This document shows, piece after piece, positions 36,441 through 64,000 of a stretch of DNA of 64,000 nucleotides. The stretch covers positions 1,161,556 to 1,225,555 of the forward strand of contig NC_069125.1 of NCBI RefSeq assembly GCF_026914265.1, in the 5' to 3' direction. Within the stretch, counting starts at the first letter, position 1. Every line of letters begins with the position of its first letter. The position numbers and the translations under genes are program-made. The notes beneath the pieces were generated by a model. The model did not search any database. It was not told where the DNA came from and saw only the letters and a list, made by a program, of their open reading frames with translations. This DNA comes from Mya arenaria. Its lineage: Eukaryota; Mollusca; Bivalvia; Myida; Myidae.

Positions 36441-36547
36441 TTTGCTAAGGATCATGGGTAATTTATATTGACAACACAGACTAGTATAAAACATATTTTC
36501 TACAAAAAGATGTACAATCAGTACAGAAAAGAAAACCAGTCTATATT

Positions 36548-36714
36548 TTATTTCGGAAAGCTTTTGCTTTTTCCGCTTCGTACATGTTAAGGTTAGATTC
36601 TATTAATTCTTGTATCGCGTCCTTAGTCACCAGAAACATCTTGTGAGTCTGATTAGACCAGGAACCTCTATTCGAAAAAATGTCTATGATTTGCGATTGT
36701 TTAAAATATAACAT
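36548..36714 (-). CDS. Unrecognised 55-codon ORF or terminal exon
   Basis: ATG at 36714-36712, stop TAG at 36550-36548. The predicted peptide begins MLYFKQSQIIDIFSNRG and ends YEAEKAKAFRNKI. The second half (about FLVTKDAIQELIESNLNMY) looks like an amphipathic helix with ordinary protein composition. Local base composition is less AT-biased than its flanks. It could be a small gene, the last exon of a minus-strand gene whose other exons were lost or lie beyond the LINE, or chance. It ends about 100 bp upstream of the likely KIF17 first exon, on the same strand. I do not recognise the family. Confidence 0.3.
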
Positions 36715-37740
36715 TAATTAGTAATTCTCTTGCAATAACGATTTTTGCGATTTCACGAATCAAAAGTGATCTGTGACAGACTGAATGGGGTACTTTTTGT
36801 TAAAAAGGCCATTATAGCTGCTATCATCAAATATAATACATTTCTGAACAACTTGAAAAAAAAACAAGGTAAGAAGTTAAAACATGAATTTGTTGACTAT
36901 GAAAAGGCAGATGTCAAATACAGTGAACACAGCAGAGAGTGGGGCTTTAAGCAATAAATGGATCAGTGGATCAAATTATACCGGTTTAAGCCATTCCCCG
37001 AAAAAACCTGAACAAAATATATCGAATGACATATGAGGCCCAAACAAAAAATGGGGATAACAACTCGGTTTTTTATGAAAACCCATATATGACACCACGG
37101 TGAGATTGTTCACACACATGTTATAGGGGAAGTAGAGGAGTTAAAAAAGAGGTAACAGGGAGGAGTGGACAATGAGGGGAATAATGTGGAGGAGTGTAAA
37201 AGGAAGGGAGGGGTAGGAGTTGAGGAGAAGAAGGGATAGTAAAATGGGAGGAGAGGTGAATGGGATGTGGGATGGTTTGGTGAGAAGAGATTCAAGAAGG
37301 GAAACAGACATAAGCATTATTCGAAAGGGAGGTTGATTAGAGAAATGGGGATAACCTTTTAGATTGTGCAGTTTCGTTATGTATACGCACGAACGATGAT
37401 ACTCTGAAAGCCAAGGGTAGGGCAGAAGATAAGACAGGTGTCGTACCATGCAGGACCACACGGACGAACGTTGGATCTGAAAGTTTAACTCGAAAACCGG
37501 GCCAGTTTCTGTACAAGTTCATCCAAGGATTATGATTTTGATATAATACAAAGCTTGGGCTTTAAATGGTAGAGACGACATAAAACTAAAAAGAATACCC
37601 AGTGAGTCCACCCCCCCTGACACGCCACATTGGATATCTGCGTTGACATACAAATACATCTTGCTACACGCATGTATTCATAGAAAAACTGAAACTTATT
37701 TCCATGCATTCCGTTATCACATATATATATATATCACGAA
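36715..37740. other. Intergenic with a purine-rich tract
   Basis: No gene supported. The stretch 37121-37312 is strongly purine-rich on the plus strand (GGAGG and GAAGG motifs, few pyrimidines). The minus-strand ORFs seen there are low-complexity Pro/Ser/Leu products of the complementary strand. A short (AT)n lies near 37725. Confidence 0.5.
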
Positions 37741-37941
37741 TTGTTTGTGCCAGTAATACACCATAATGTCACCTTGGCGTCAAAAGTTATGTAATCAGCA
37801 TTTTAACAAAATGCACTCTTTCGCATATTTGAATTTGGTTCATCATTTTACATATTATTTTTTATCCTTAGAAGATATATATCTCTTTATATCTGATTTT
37901 CGAAATTATATTTTTTTCTTGTCTAAACATTTGATACAGTT

Positions 37942-38370
37942 ATGTCTGTATGTCATACTCCAAACATCGTTCAAAATGCAAAATCCATACACACCTTGTA
38001 TCGTGGAGCTTCAGACTACTTACCATCCAAAAACTCACTCTCTTGTGGAACAATTTTTGTTGGTTTGAGATCGAGATTTAAACTCCATAAGCCACTTCCA
38101 ATTCATATTAATAACAACAGAACACTTTCCCACTTGGCAATACTGCTTCTCTCTATATCCTGTGATGTTGAGTTTAACCCAGGTCCAGACTTCCCATGTG
38201 GATCCTGTGGAAACGAGGTCTTGGACTGAGATCATGCTGTTGAATGTGACAAGTGCAACACTTGGTTCCACATTACATGTCAAAATCTAGATATAAACTG
38301 GTACAGCCAACTAGTTGAGAATGATATGTCATTTGTATGGACATGTACGTGCATGCGTATCGACAAATAA
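37942..38370 (+). pseudogene. LINE ORF1-like remnant with PHD finger
   Basis: One frame reads through GLRSRFKLHKPLPIHINN and DVEFNPGP into a Cys/His-rich finger with an in-frame TGA at 38227-38229. The same frame continues to a stop at 38368-38370. The finger has C-x2-C, then C-x2-C and H-x3-C spacing, consistent with PHD type. In CR1 elements such fingers may help chromatin targeting (family knowledge). Confidence 0.7.
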
Positions 38371-38459
38371 TAGCTTCAACTCTCTTGTTGACGAAAACAT
38401 TCCCACACAAAATTCCTTACCCACATCTCCACAACAAAATAATAAATTCATACCAAAAC

Positions 38460-39216
38460 AACCCAGATTTGTATCAAAACTTGAAATACTCTGTATAAAT
38501 TGCCAGTCAGTTGTTAACAAAAAACTGGAACTTCAGAATCTTATATATAATGAAAATCCAGACATAGTTGCAGGCACTGAGTCCTGGCCAAAAAAGGACC
38601 ATTATACAAGTGAGTTTTTTTCCTCCGTCCTTAGGTTATACTGCTTTTAGAAACGATAGATTGAAAGGCAAAGGTGGGTGTGTGTATCTTCTTGTTAAAA
38701 ACAACTTGGTAGTCTCTGAGCAACCAAAATTACAAACAGATTGCGAAATTGTGTGGGTTAAACTTGAAATAAAGGGTTGTAAACCCATGTATATTTCATC
38801 CTACTATAGGCCACATGAGTCTGACCTTCAGAGCCTTCTTGAACTTGAAAAGTCACTGAACCTTGTCAACAAATTAAAGGGTACAGAACTTATTCTTGTG
38901 AGATTTTAACTTTCCAAAGCTTACCTGGGATTCAGAACATACGCCACACTTAAAACCAGGTTTCAGTACCACAACTGTCTATGACAAATTCCTTGACATC
39001 ATAAATGATCAAAACATGACACAGGTGGTCAGTGAAAACACTAGAAATGATAACATCATGGATCTTTTTCTAACAACCAACCTTACATTTGTAGACAAAG
39101 TAAATATCATACCTGGAATTAGTGACCATGACATCATTTCAACCATTGTTAATGCCCGTCCAAACATACTCAAACAAAAGCCAAGAATTGTACCCCTATA
39201 TCGAAAACTGGGATGA
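38460..39216 (+). pseudogene. LINE endonuclease remnant
   Basis: The APE-type endonuclease is spread over three frames (to 38650, 38568-38909, then about 38900-39216), so at least two frameshifts are present. Motifs include CINCQSVVNKK, GTESW, SSYYRP, DFNFPKL and the C-terminal SDHDII. Confidence 0.75.
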
Positions 39217-39639
39217 CTTCAAACAATTCATGAACACTACCAAGTCTGATATCCTACAAGGATCAAACAGTCTATCAGTTGAGGAGATCTGGCTTAGATT
39301 CACAGATGCTATCAAAAGAGGTATTACTCAATGTATACCTGTCAAGAAAATTGGTTGTAAAAGAGCACTGCCTTGGATTACAAAAGAAATTAAGAGACTT
39401 ATTCATAAAAGAGATAAACTCTATACAAAATTGAAAAAGAATCGCACTGATTCAAACATTAGTAACAAATTCAAGTAATTTAAAGCAACCATCAAAAGTA
39501 AAATAAAAACGTCTCATTTAACCTACATGTACATTGAAAACATCCTTGGTATTGCTAATAATGAGCAATCGGTTGAAAAACCAAGCAAGTTCTGCGCCAA
39601 AAAGTTATACTCATTACTAAAAAAACTCTAAACAATACT

Positions 39640-40550
39640 CTCAGAGTGTTTCATCGCTCAAAGATCCTATTGCAGATAGCTTGAAATCTGATAACACGGA
39701 AAAAGCAAACATTCTGAATAACCAATTTAAATCGGTATTTTCAAAAACATCCCCACTATCTCTAAAACAAGCTTGTTTGCAGAAATTGAGAACCCTTGTA
39801 CCACAAAATCATTGCAGTTACCCCCAGATGAGTGATATAACCATTCACAGAAATGGCATACTGAAACTTCTTGCCAATTTAAAACCCAACAAAGCTGCAG
39901 GGCCAGACCGTATAAGCCCTCTTGTCCTTAAAGAGTTAAAAAACGAGATTGCTGATATCATAACAGTCCTCTTTCAAAAGTCACTAACCACAAACTCTAT
40001 CCCTGTTGCCTGGACGAAGGCTGTTGTATGCCCACTATTTAAAAAGGGTGATTCCAGCAACCCAGCAAACTATCGACCTATCTCACTTACATGTATTTTA
40101 TGTAAATCATTAGAAAACATTATTGCCTCAAATCTCTCTGCACATCTGACCGAACACAATATTCTCTATGACCTACAACATGGCTTTCGAGAAAAGCGCT
40201 CATGCGAAACTCCACTTATTGAGCTGACCGACGATCTTGTAAGAATCCACAGTTAGAATATGCAAGCACAATTTGGCACCCACACACAAAATCAAACACC
40301 AATAAAATTACAACATATACCATCATTATGTTGCTATTACGCTGCCATCTTATATTCAAACACCAATAAGATTTACCAGACTAATGGTGCACTATGTTTC
40401 AGACAAATTCAAGTAAAAACTGACTATCACAAATTTTCATTCTTTCCTCACCGGTTGTACTTTGGAACAGTTTGCCAAATCATATTGTCACTATCCCCAC
40501 CCCTGACACATTCAAGGTGGCTGTGGCAACCATTAAGCTTTAGATAAGCG
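39640..40550 (+). pseudogene. LINE reverse transcriptase remnant, catalytic core deleted
   Basis: 39681-40256 covers RT blocks 0-3 (PNKAAGPD; YRPISLTCILCKSLE; HGFREKRS). After the stop at 40254-40256 the sequence resumes in the thumb and C-terminal region. The palm with the YADD-like catalytic pair is absent, so the protein could not be active. Confidence 0.8.
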
Positions 40551-40756
40551 AGCAGTGTTTTTATCCTTTTACCAGTTCACCAATCACTTTTTATCATGTT
40601 ACCTAAATTGTGTTCTCTATTATACCCTAGTTCTCACTTTTCTGACATGATTTGCCTCATCAGTGTTTTATTTTTTTCACTAACAAGCCGGCGCGCACCG
40701 TTCATATCAGTAACACTTGGAAGAGGAGTTGACATTAAACAGAGATAGATAGATAT

Positions 40757-41682
40757 AACAAATAATTTTAACCAAAACGTCTTAAAATATATGTTTCAAT
40801 AATACATTTGAAATTATATGGACAAACCCAGTAGTCTAAAGTTAAAAATAAAAAGTAATAAACTCGGTTTAGATGCGGTCAGTGAAACAAGAGTTCACTG
40901 GAACTCGATCGAGCCTACTGGGGTGCTAAAGTAGGCAACTTGGCCATAACTGTACACTTCTCCGATCATTTATCAATAAATTATTAAACTTCACCGGAGC
41001 ACGCATCAACTTTAAAACAATGAAGAATAACGCAAACAATAACACATAATTCGTTAAATTAATTTCAAGTACGTACTCAAAGACCGGATACCAACATCAC
41101 CTGTAAACACGTAATACAAGAAATATTGGAAAAAATATGATAAAGAAATTTGTTATATGCCTCTCCTATTAAATTCTGAAAAAAGTTAAATATGTTTGAG
41201 CAATGCATTGAACATTTTGACCTAAATAAACATCAATAAATTCGGTGCAAACTGCAACGCAAAAGTGTTGTTTTTTCTTACTTTGAATACTCACTAATTT
41301 GATGAATATTTGAGTCCTTTAAATATTATTGCTATAATTAATTAAATTCTACATTGATCATCTGTTGTAAGGTATTAATATTTTCCTGCATCTATTATAC
41401 AGTTATTTTTTCTGTAAACTATTCTGCTCGTGCATTCTATTAATTGATTTGATATAAAGTTAAAATTCCACATGTTAAACATTAATAATTGTGCATTTAA
41501 AAAACAACATTGCACATTGTTTCTTAGTACAATGAAAAATATAATTATATCTGACATATTGTGTTTATCTTTTTATAGAATAGAGAAGCAGTGTCTTATA
41601 ATTTGAAAGGGAATTAACCCTTGGGTAGAGTTTTGACGACATTCTCGCTTATAAATTGATGTTATCTAGCCATTTTTAAAAA
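40757..41682. other. Intergenic upstream of PSMD2
   Basis: AT-rich with no coding exon recognised. The 41570-41700 part should hold the PSMD2 promoter. A TTATAAAT string is at about 41649-41656. Confidence 0.5.
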
Positions 41683-41689
41683 CGGAAGT
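41683..41689 (+). promoter_or_regulatory. ETS-type site next to PSMD2 start
   Basis: CGGAAGT within AACGGAAGTTACCGG, ending 11 bp before the ATG. ETS/GABP-type sites near the start are common in animal housekeeping and proteasome genes. Here this rests on sequence match and position only. Confidence 0.4.
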
Positions 41690-41700
41690 TACCGGCAAAC

Positions 41701-60241
<18,541 letters not shown>

Positions 60242-61544
60242 GCGTAACCAGTCAACCATGTTTTTCATTGAACTAAGAACCAGTCAGCTACATGTGAACC
60301 AAACCAAGCAGAAATGGTTCTTGTAGAAAAGTTATGAATTATCAATTTTGAGAATCACACAAGATATGGGTTACCAAATAAGATATGTTTAATATATCAG
60401 AGTAGCCATAATATTTAAAACACATCACACTAGGGTGACCTCATTTCTATTTTTAATACATCATATTTACTAGAAGATCTATTTCTGCTATTTGTTTGCA
60501 CAATGAGTCGTGTACATTTCAATTGCCTCAGTATGAGCTTTTTGTATGCATCACATTTCATCAAACTGTGAAAATATCTAAATTATCGTGTTTCAGTGAC
60601 CATAATTGACGCGCATGCCCTTATAGTTACACAGCATTTTTTCAAGGGCCTTTTTCACACTGGTTCTAGGACATTGATAAAGCTTATTCTGATTAAACAT
60701 GAAAAAACAGAGCTTGGTATGCTGTAAATGATCTTGGTGGTCATTTTGTGACTGTTGACCTTCTGAATATGTTATTATGAACCAGTACCGTAGTATAAGC
60801 TTACACACCACTATTTTTGTAATCGTCAGTTGTGTTAGCCTGAAAATTGACATGGGCAGCGCATCATTTCTTTGGACACTTATGGCATTTTAAACGTTTC
60901 TGTTTTTGACTCATCATTAATATTTGTAAAGTAAAAATGATAGTGCTTTTGTTTTGTGATAAAATAAGGTTATTTGAGTATCATCCGACATTATGTCTAT
61001 TTACTGTATTTTTTTCAACATTAAATGTATTTAAGGCAGTTGTTAATCTTGTGTTTGGAGTTGGCTTTCAACTAGTTGCCCTAGGTTTGAGCACACCCTG
61101 TCATCATGTGGGTATCAGTATCATGGTACCCATGCTATATTCAATACATTATGACCAACCTTTGAACTGTGGTTGGTCTTTCAGGGGCGTAGCTAGGTGT
61201 ACAACATACGTACTTACGTATCATCAGTTGAGATGAAATGAAAACAATATATGATCACCTAAAATTACAAAACCAATAAATGTGACGTCGTAATTGGCCA
61301 GAATATTTCTCTGTCTGGCCGTGGCAAATTTAAGACAAAACAAGCAAATTCGTTGAATTGATATCCCCCGCCTGATTGGGCTAAGTCAAGGAATGGAAAT
61401 CAATTGTTGATGAAATATATATATATATATATATATATATGAGTTTGAGTTTATTGCAACTGTTTGAAATAAAAAAAATATTGTATATAATGTAACATTC
61501 AGAATTGACCAAGAAACCTAGTTTATGACGACTCCATGTTACCC
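60242..61544. other. PSMD2 3' flank, probable UTR
   Basis: No ORF of interest. Candidate polyadenylation signals on the plus strand are ATTAAA at 61020-61025 and AATAAA at 61275-61280. An (AT)n run occupies 61415-61441. The UTR limit is not determinable here. Confidence 0.4.
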
Positions 61545-62699
61545 AGTTCCAAACTAATCTAAGATTTTATCAAGGCAAACATTCTTATCAAATTTCATGA
61601 CGGTTGGTCCAGATATATTGCAAATAACATAGCCTCTAGAGTGTCCACAAGGTTTTTTTAAGATTTGACCCAGTGACCTCATTTTTGACCCCACATGACC
61701 TATTAGTTTCAAACTATTCCAAGATTTCATTGAGGCATTCTGATTAAGTTTCATGGAAATTAGAGCAGATGTATTGCCTCTAGATTTCTGTAAGATATGA
61801 CCTAGTTTTTGACCCATATAACACACTTAAAAGGCAGTCGAAATTTAACCCAAAGAACATCCTGACCATGTTTGAACTTAATCAGACCAATCACCACCAT
61901 AAAATAGTTTCGGACAAGATTTTTGAAAGAATTGACCTTGTGACCTAATTTTCGATCATATGTGACCCAGTTTCAAATAAGTCCCAAGATTTCATCAAGG
62001 AACATTCTGACTAAGTTTTATGAATATTTGACCATGTATAATGCCTCGAGTAGGTTCCAAAGATTTTTCTAAGATTCGACCTACTGACCCAGTTTTTGAC
62101 CCCATGTGACCCACTTTTTAATGTGGTCTATATTTCATCAAGGGGTACATGACCAATTTTGAACTTAACTTGACCAATCATTACCATGATATGGTTCTGG
62201 ACAAGATTTTTCTAAGTTTTGACCTAGTGACCTAATTTTTGATCATATTTGACCCAGTTTTATTTACGACCAAGAGTTCATCATGGAAAACATTCTGATT
62301 AAGTTTCATGAATATTTGACCATGTATAATGACTCTAGTATGTTCCAAAGATTTTTCTAAGATTTGACCAAGTGACCTAGTTTTTGACCCCATGTGACCC
62401 ACTTTTTTAAGTGATCCATTTTTCTTCAAGGGGTACATCATGACTAATTTTTAACATAACTTGACCAATAATTACCATGATATGGTTCTGGACAAGATTT
62501 TTCTAAGATTTGACCTAGTGACCTAATTTTCGTTTATATGTGACCCAGTTTTATTTACGACCAAGAGTTCATCAAGGAAAACATTCTGATTAAGTTTAAT
62601 GAATATATTACCATGTATAATGCCTCTCGTATGTTCCAAAGATTTTTCTAAGATTTGACCTAGTGACCTAGTTTTTGACCCCAAGTGACCCACTTTTAA
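61545..62699. repeat. Tandem array, about 290-bp higher-order unit made of two 145-bp parts
   Basis: GACAAGATTTTTCTAAG or a derivative recurs at about 61913, 62200 and 62491, a 287-291-bp spacing. Within each unit GACCTAGTGACCTAGTTTT and TGACCCAGTTT motifs recur at about half that distance. The minus-strand ORFs here are frames of this array and not genes. It abuts the TTAA of the next MITE. Confidence 0.85.
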
Positions 62700-63000
62700 A
62701 GTGACGCTCTTATACAAAAACAATACATAGACAGGTATAACAAACATAAATTTTGACTGATAAACCTTTAACAACTTACCAAATAATGCATTTATGGAAA
62801 ATATACTGATAATAAGATTATAACCATGTTTTTGATAGCTGGATATGCAAAAAATATTAAATGATTAGTGAATGCTAAAAGATTTAGTCTGATCTGCTAT
62901 CGTCTCATAAGGTAGAAATACCGTGTTTTATGTACATTTCTTTCAAAATAACCACGGTATCCTTCATAAGAATCATTGTTTATATATTATACAGTACAAA
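62700..63000. mobile_element. MITE family B, copy 3, right end lost
   Basis: Follows TTAA and begins AGTGACGCTCTTA, then CATAAATTTTGACTGA and ATGCATTTATGGAAAATA, as in 2738-3105. The right terminus cannot be recognised after about 63000. Confidence 0.65.
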
Positions 63001-63084
63001 GTGCATATTTGAAAAAAAAAATATTTTTCAATATTTTTTTACATATTCGGTATTATAATTTTTAGTAAGCAATTATACGATTTT

Positions 63085-63090
63085 TTTATT
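63085..63090 (-). other. Candidate polyadenylation signal for the minus-strand gene at 63197
   Basis: AATAAA on the minus strand, about 107 bp downstream of the TAA stop of the unidentified gene. Position and context are suitable. Confidence 0.4.
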
Positions 63091-63196
63091 TTTTAAGTTT
63101 TTGAGTTTGAAAATCCGGTGCCAGTGCTTCTGACGTAGCATATATGACGTAATGTACCCCGTGGTATATACACATTGATACTGAGCAGTCAGAAGG

Positions 63197-63420
63197 TTAG
63201 TTCTCATCTGGACAGTGGGCCAGTGTAAAACAGACGCATAAAAAGACCACAATGGTGAACACAATCATGATGTGGGGTATGAAGGCGTCCATGGACATAC
63301 AGAAGGCGGCCACCCACCACACTTTGGCGTCTATATCGTCCGGAAACGGTAATGATATGGAAACGGTCGATGATATGAACTCGCAGCGTTTTACTCCAAT
63401 GCCGGCCTCCAGACCGATGC
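63197..63420 (-). CDS. Last exon of an unidentified membrane protein gene
   Basis: The acceptor ACACGTTACAG precedes 63420 and the stop TAA is at 63199-63197. The frame joins the upstream exon in phase 1 and encodes 74 residues: GLEAGIGVKRCEF, SISLPFPDDIDAKVWWVA, then the hydrophobic IPHIMIVFTIVVFLCVCFTL and AHCPDEN. At least one, perhaps two, membrane helices are seen near the C-terminus. GC-rich relative to flanks. I do not recognise the family. The rest lies beyond the window. Confidence 0.7.
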
Positions 63421-63965
63421 CTGTAACGTGTAAACGAAGTATAAACCTATGGTGACATATTTCTGTAACCACTTAACCACTCGCATTTCATGAAAAAATA
63501 TGGCGGATATGGCACGAAATAAATGGCTTGCAAGTGGGAACTGGAACATTTTCATTAAAACTAGACACATATTTTAACACGAAACCTTTCTTGTTAATGC
63601 CCTCAATTCATAAATGGATAACTATTTGTTCACGATTCAAGTTATTCAACTTGAAAGTTGTTCAAAATTATAGTTATCTATAAATGTATTTCTAGGAGCG
63701 AAAATATTTCCGAATGAGCCCTTCTTAATCATTTAGATTTTATTGCAGGTCATCTAACTGACTTAGAATACAACCTCATTGGTTGACACATTGTCAAAGG
63801 AAAATCTGACGCAGGTATTGTGTATTTGATGAGTGGAAGTGGGCGGATCTTTAAACACGTGCGATTGTTTAACTTTTTTAATGATTAAACCTAGTACTTA
63901 ATGATTGCCTATCTGCACTTTCATTGGCTGTAAATGTAGGTTGTATTCTAAAACATTTTCCTTAC

Positions 63966-64000
63966 CCGTAGCAATGAGAGCAACAGTTGTGAGGAAGTCT
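63966..64000 (-). CDS. Partial penultimate exon of the same membrane protein gene
   Basis: Reads DFLTTVALIATG up to donor GTAAGG at 63965-63960. The phase (1) fits the acceptor at 63421. It is hydrophobic, consistent with a membrane segment that continues into the next exon. Truncated by the window edge. Confidence 0.6.

Larger units (their letters stand above)
37740..40756 (+). mobile_element. CR1-like non-LTR retrotransposon, broken and internally deleted
   Basis: Remains of both LINE ORF regions in order. About 37990-38370 carries DVEFNPGP and a PHD-type zinc finger (PCGSCGNE; ECDKCNTWFHITCQ), typical of CR1-type elements in invertebrates. About 38480-39200 is an AP-type endonuclease (LCINCQSVVNKK; SSYYRPHESD; SDHDIIS). 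39640-40256 is the first part of a reverse transcriptase (PNKAAGPDRISP; LFKKGDSSNPANYRPIS; GFREKRSCETP). The catalytic YxDD part is missing. The sequence jumps at about 40256 to the C-terminal region (ASTIWHPHTKSN, then LWNSLPNHIVTIPTPDTF). It ends near a short (TAGA)n at 40743-40756. Several stops and frameshifts make it inactive. The 5' limit is uncertain. Confidence 0.85.

Noticed and set aside
36449..36462. RFX X-box upstream of KIF17 (ciliary gene regulation)
   Set aside because: GGATCATGGGTAAT only loosely matches the X-box consensus, and a match of this quality is expected by chance.
36745..36957. Plus-strand 70-codon frame with a lysine-rich peptide
   Set aside because: Opens on TTG and not ATG, has no recognised motif, and lies in repeat-rich sequence next to the minus-strand small ORF.
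37110..37461. Pro/Ser/Leu-rich minus-strand ORFs
   Set aside because: Direct product of the purine-rich tract read on the complementary strand; low complexity.
61554..62774. Minus-strand ORFs with recurring VGHLGSKTRSLGQILEKS-like peptide
   Set aside because: They are frames of the tandem array. The repetition is at DNA level and there is no start, splice or domain support.

Overview
This is a eukaryotic nuclear window: AT-rich introns, GT-AG splice sites and many short transposable elements. The two full genes are animal orthologues. The repeats resemble those I associate with bivalve molluscs: arrays built on TCACTAGGTCAAAGGTCA, arrays built on GACCTAGTGACCTAG, tRNA-headed SINEs and a CR1-like LINE with a PHD-type finger. 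I infer a bivalve or close lophotrochozoan; the species cannot be named from sequence alone.

Layout. 1-9076: no convincing gene, only repeats. 9077-35221 (minus): a complete 20-exon gene for a KIF17/OSM-3 kinesin-2 motor, about 1036 aa, with a probable 5' UTR exon ending at 36369. 36548-36714 (minus): an unrecognised 55-codon ORF. About 37740-40756: a broken CR1-like LINE. 41701-60241 (plus): a complete 21-exon gene for PSMD2/Rpn1, 898 aa. 60242-63196: 3' flank with a tandem array and a MITE. 63197-64000 (minus): the last two exons of an unidentified membrane-protein gene that runs off the window. Splice phases agree across every junction of both full genes, which strongly supports the models.

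The two full genes are divergent, with about 5.3 kb between their starts filled largely by the LINE. They share no pathway: KIF17 is a ciliary and dendritic transport motor, and PSMD2 is the ubiquitin- and shuttle-factor-docking subunit of the 26S proteasome base. PSMD2 has an ETS-type site just before its ATG, as expected of a housekeeping gene.

Most of the unusual content is in the introns. There are two TTAA-target MITE families with related termini, TA-target pogo-like MITEs, a hAT-type MITE with a perfect 8-bp target duplication, and a Helentron-like element whose 3' terminus lies 12 nt from PSMD2 exon 7 and which carries repeated nuclear-receptor half-sites. A decayed duplicate of PSMD2 exon 16 lies just downstream of the real exon. 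I found no CRISPR array, operon or clearly new multi-gene system.
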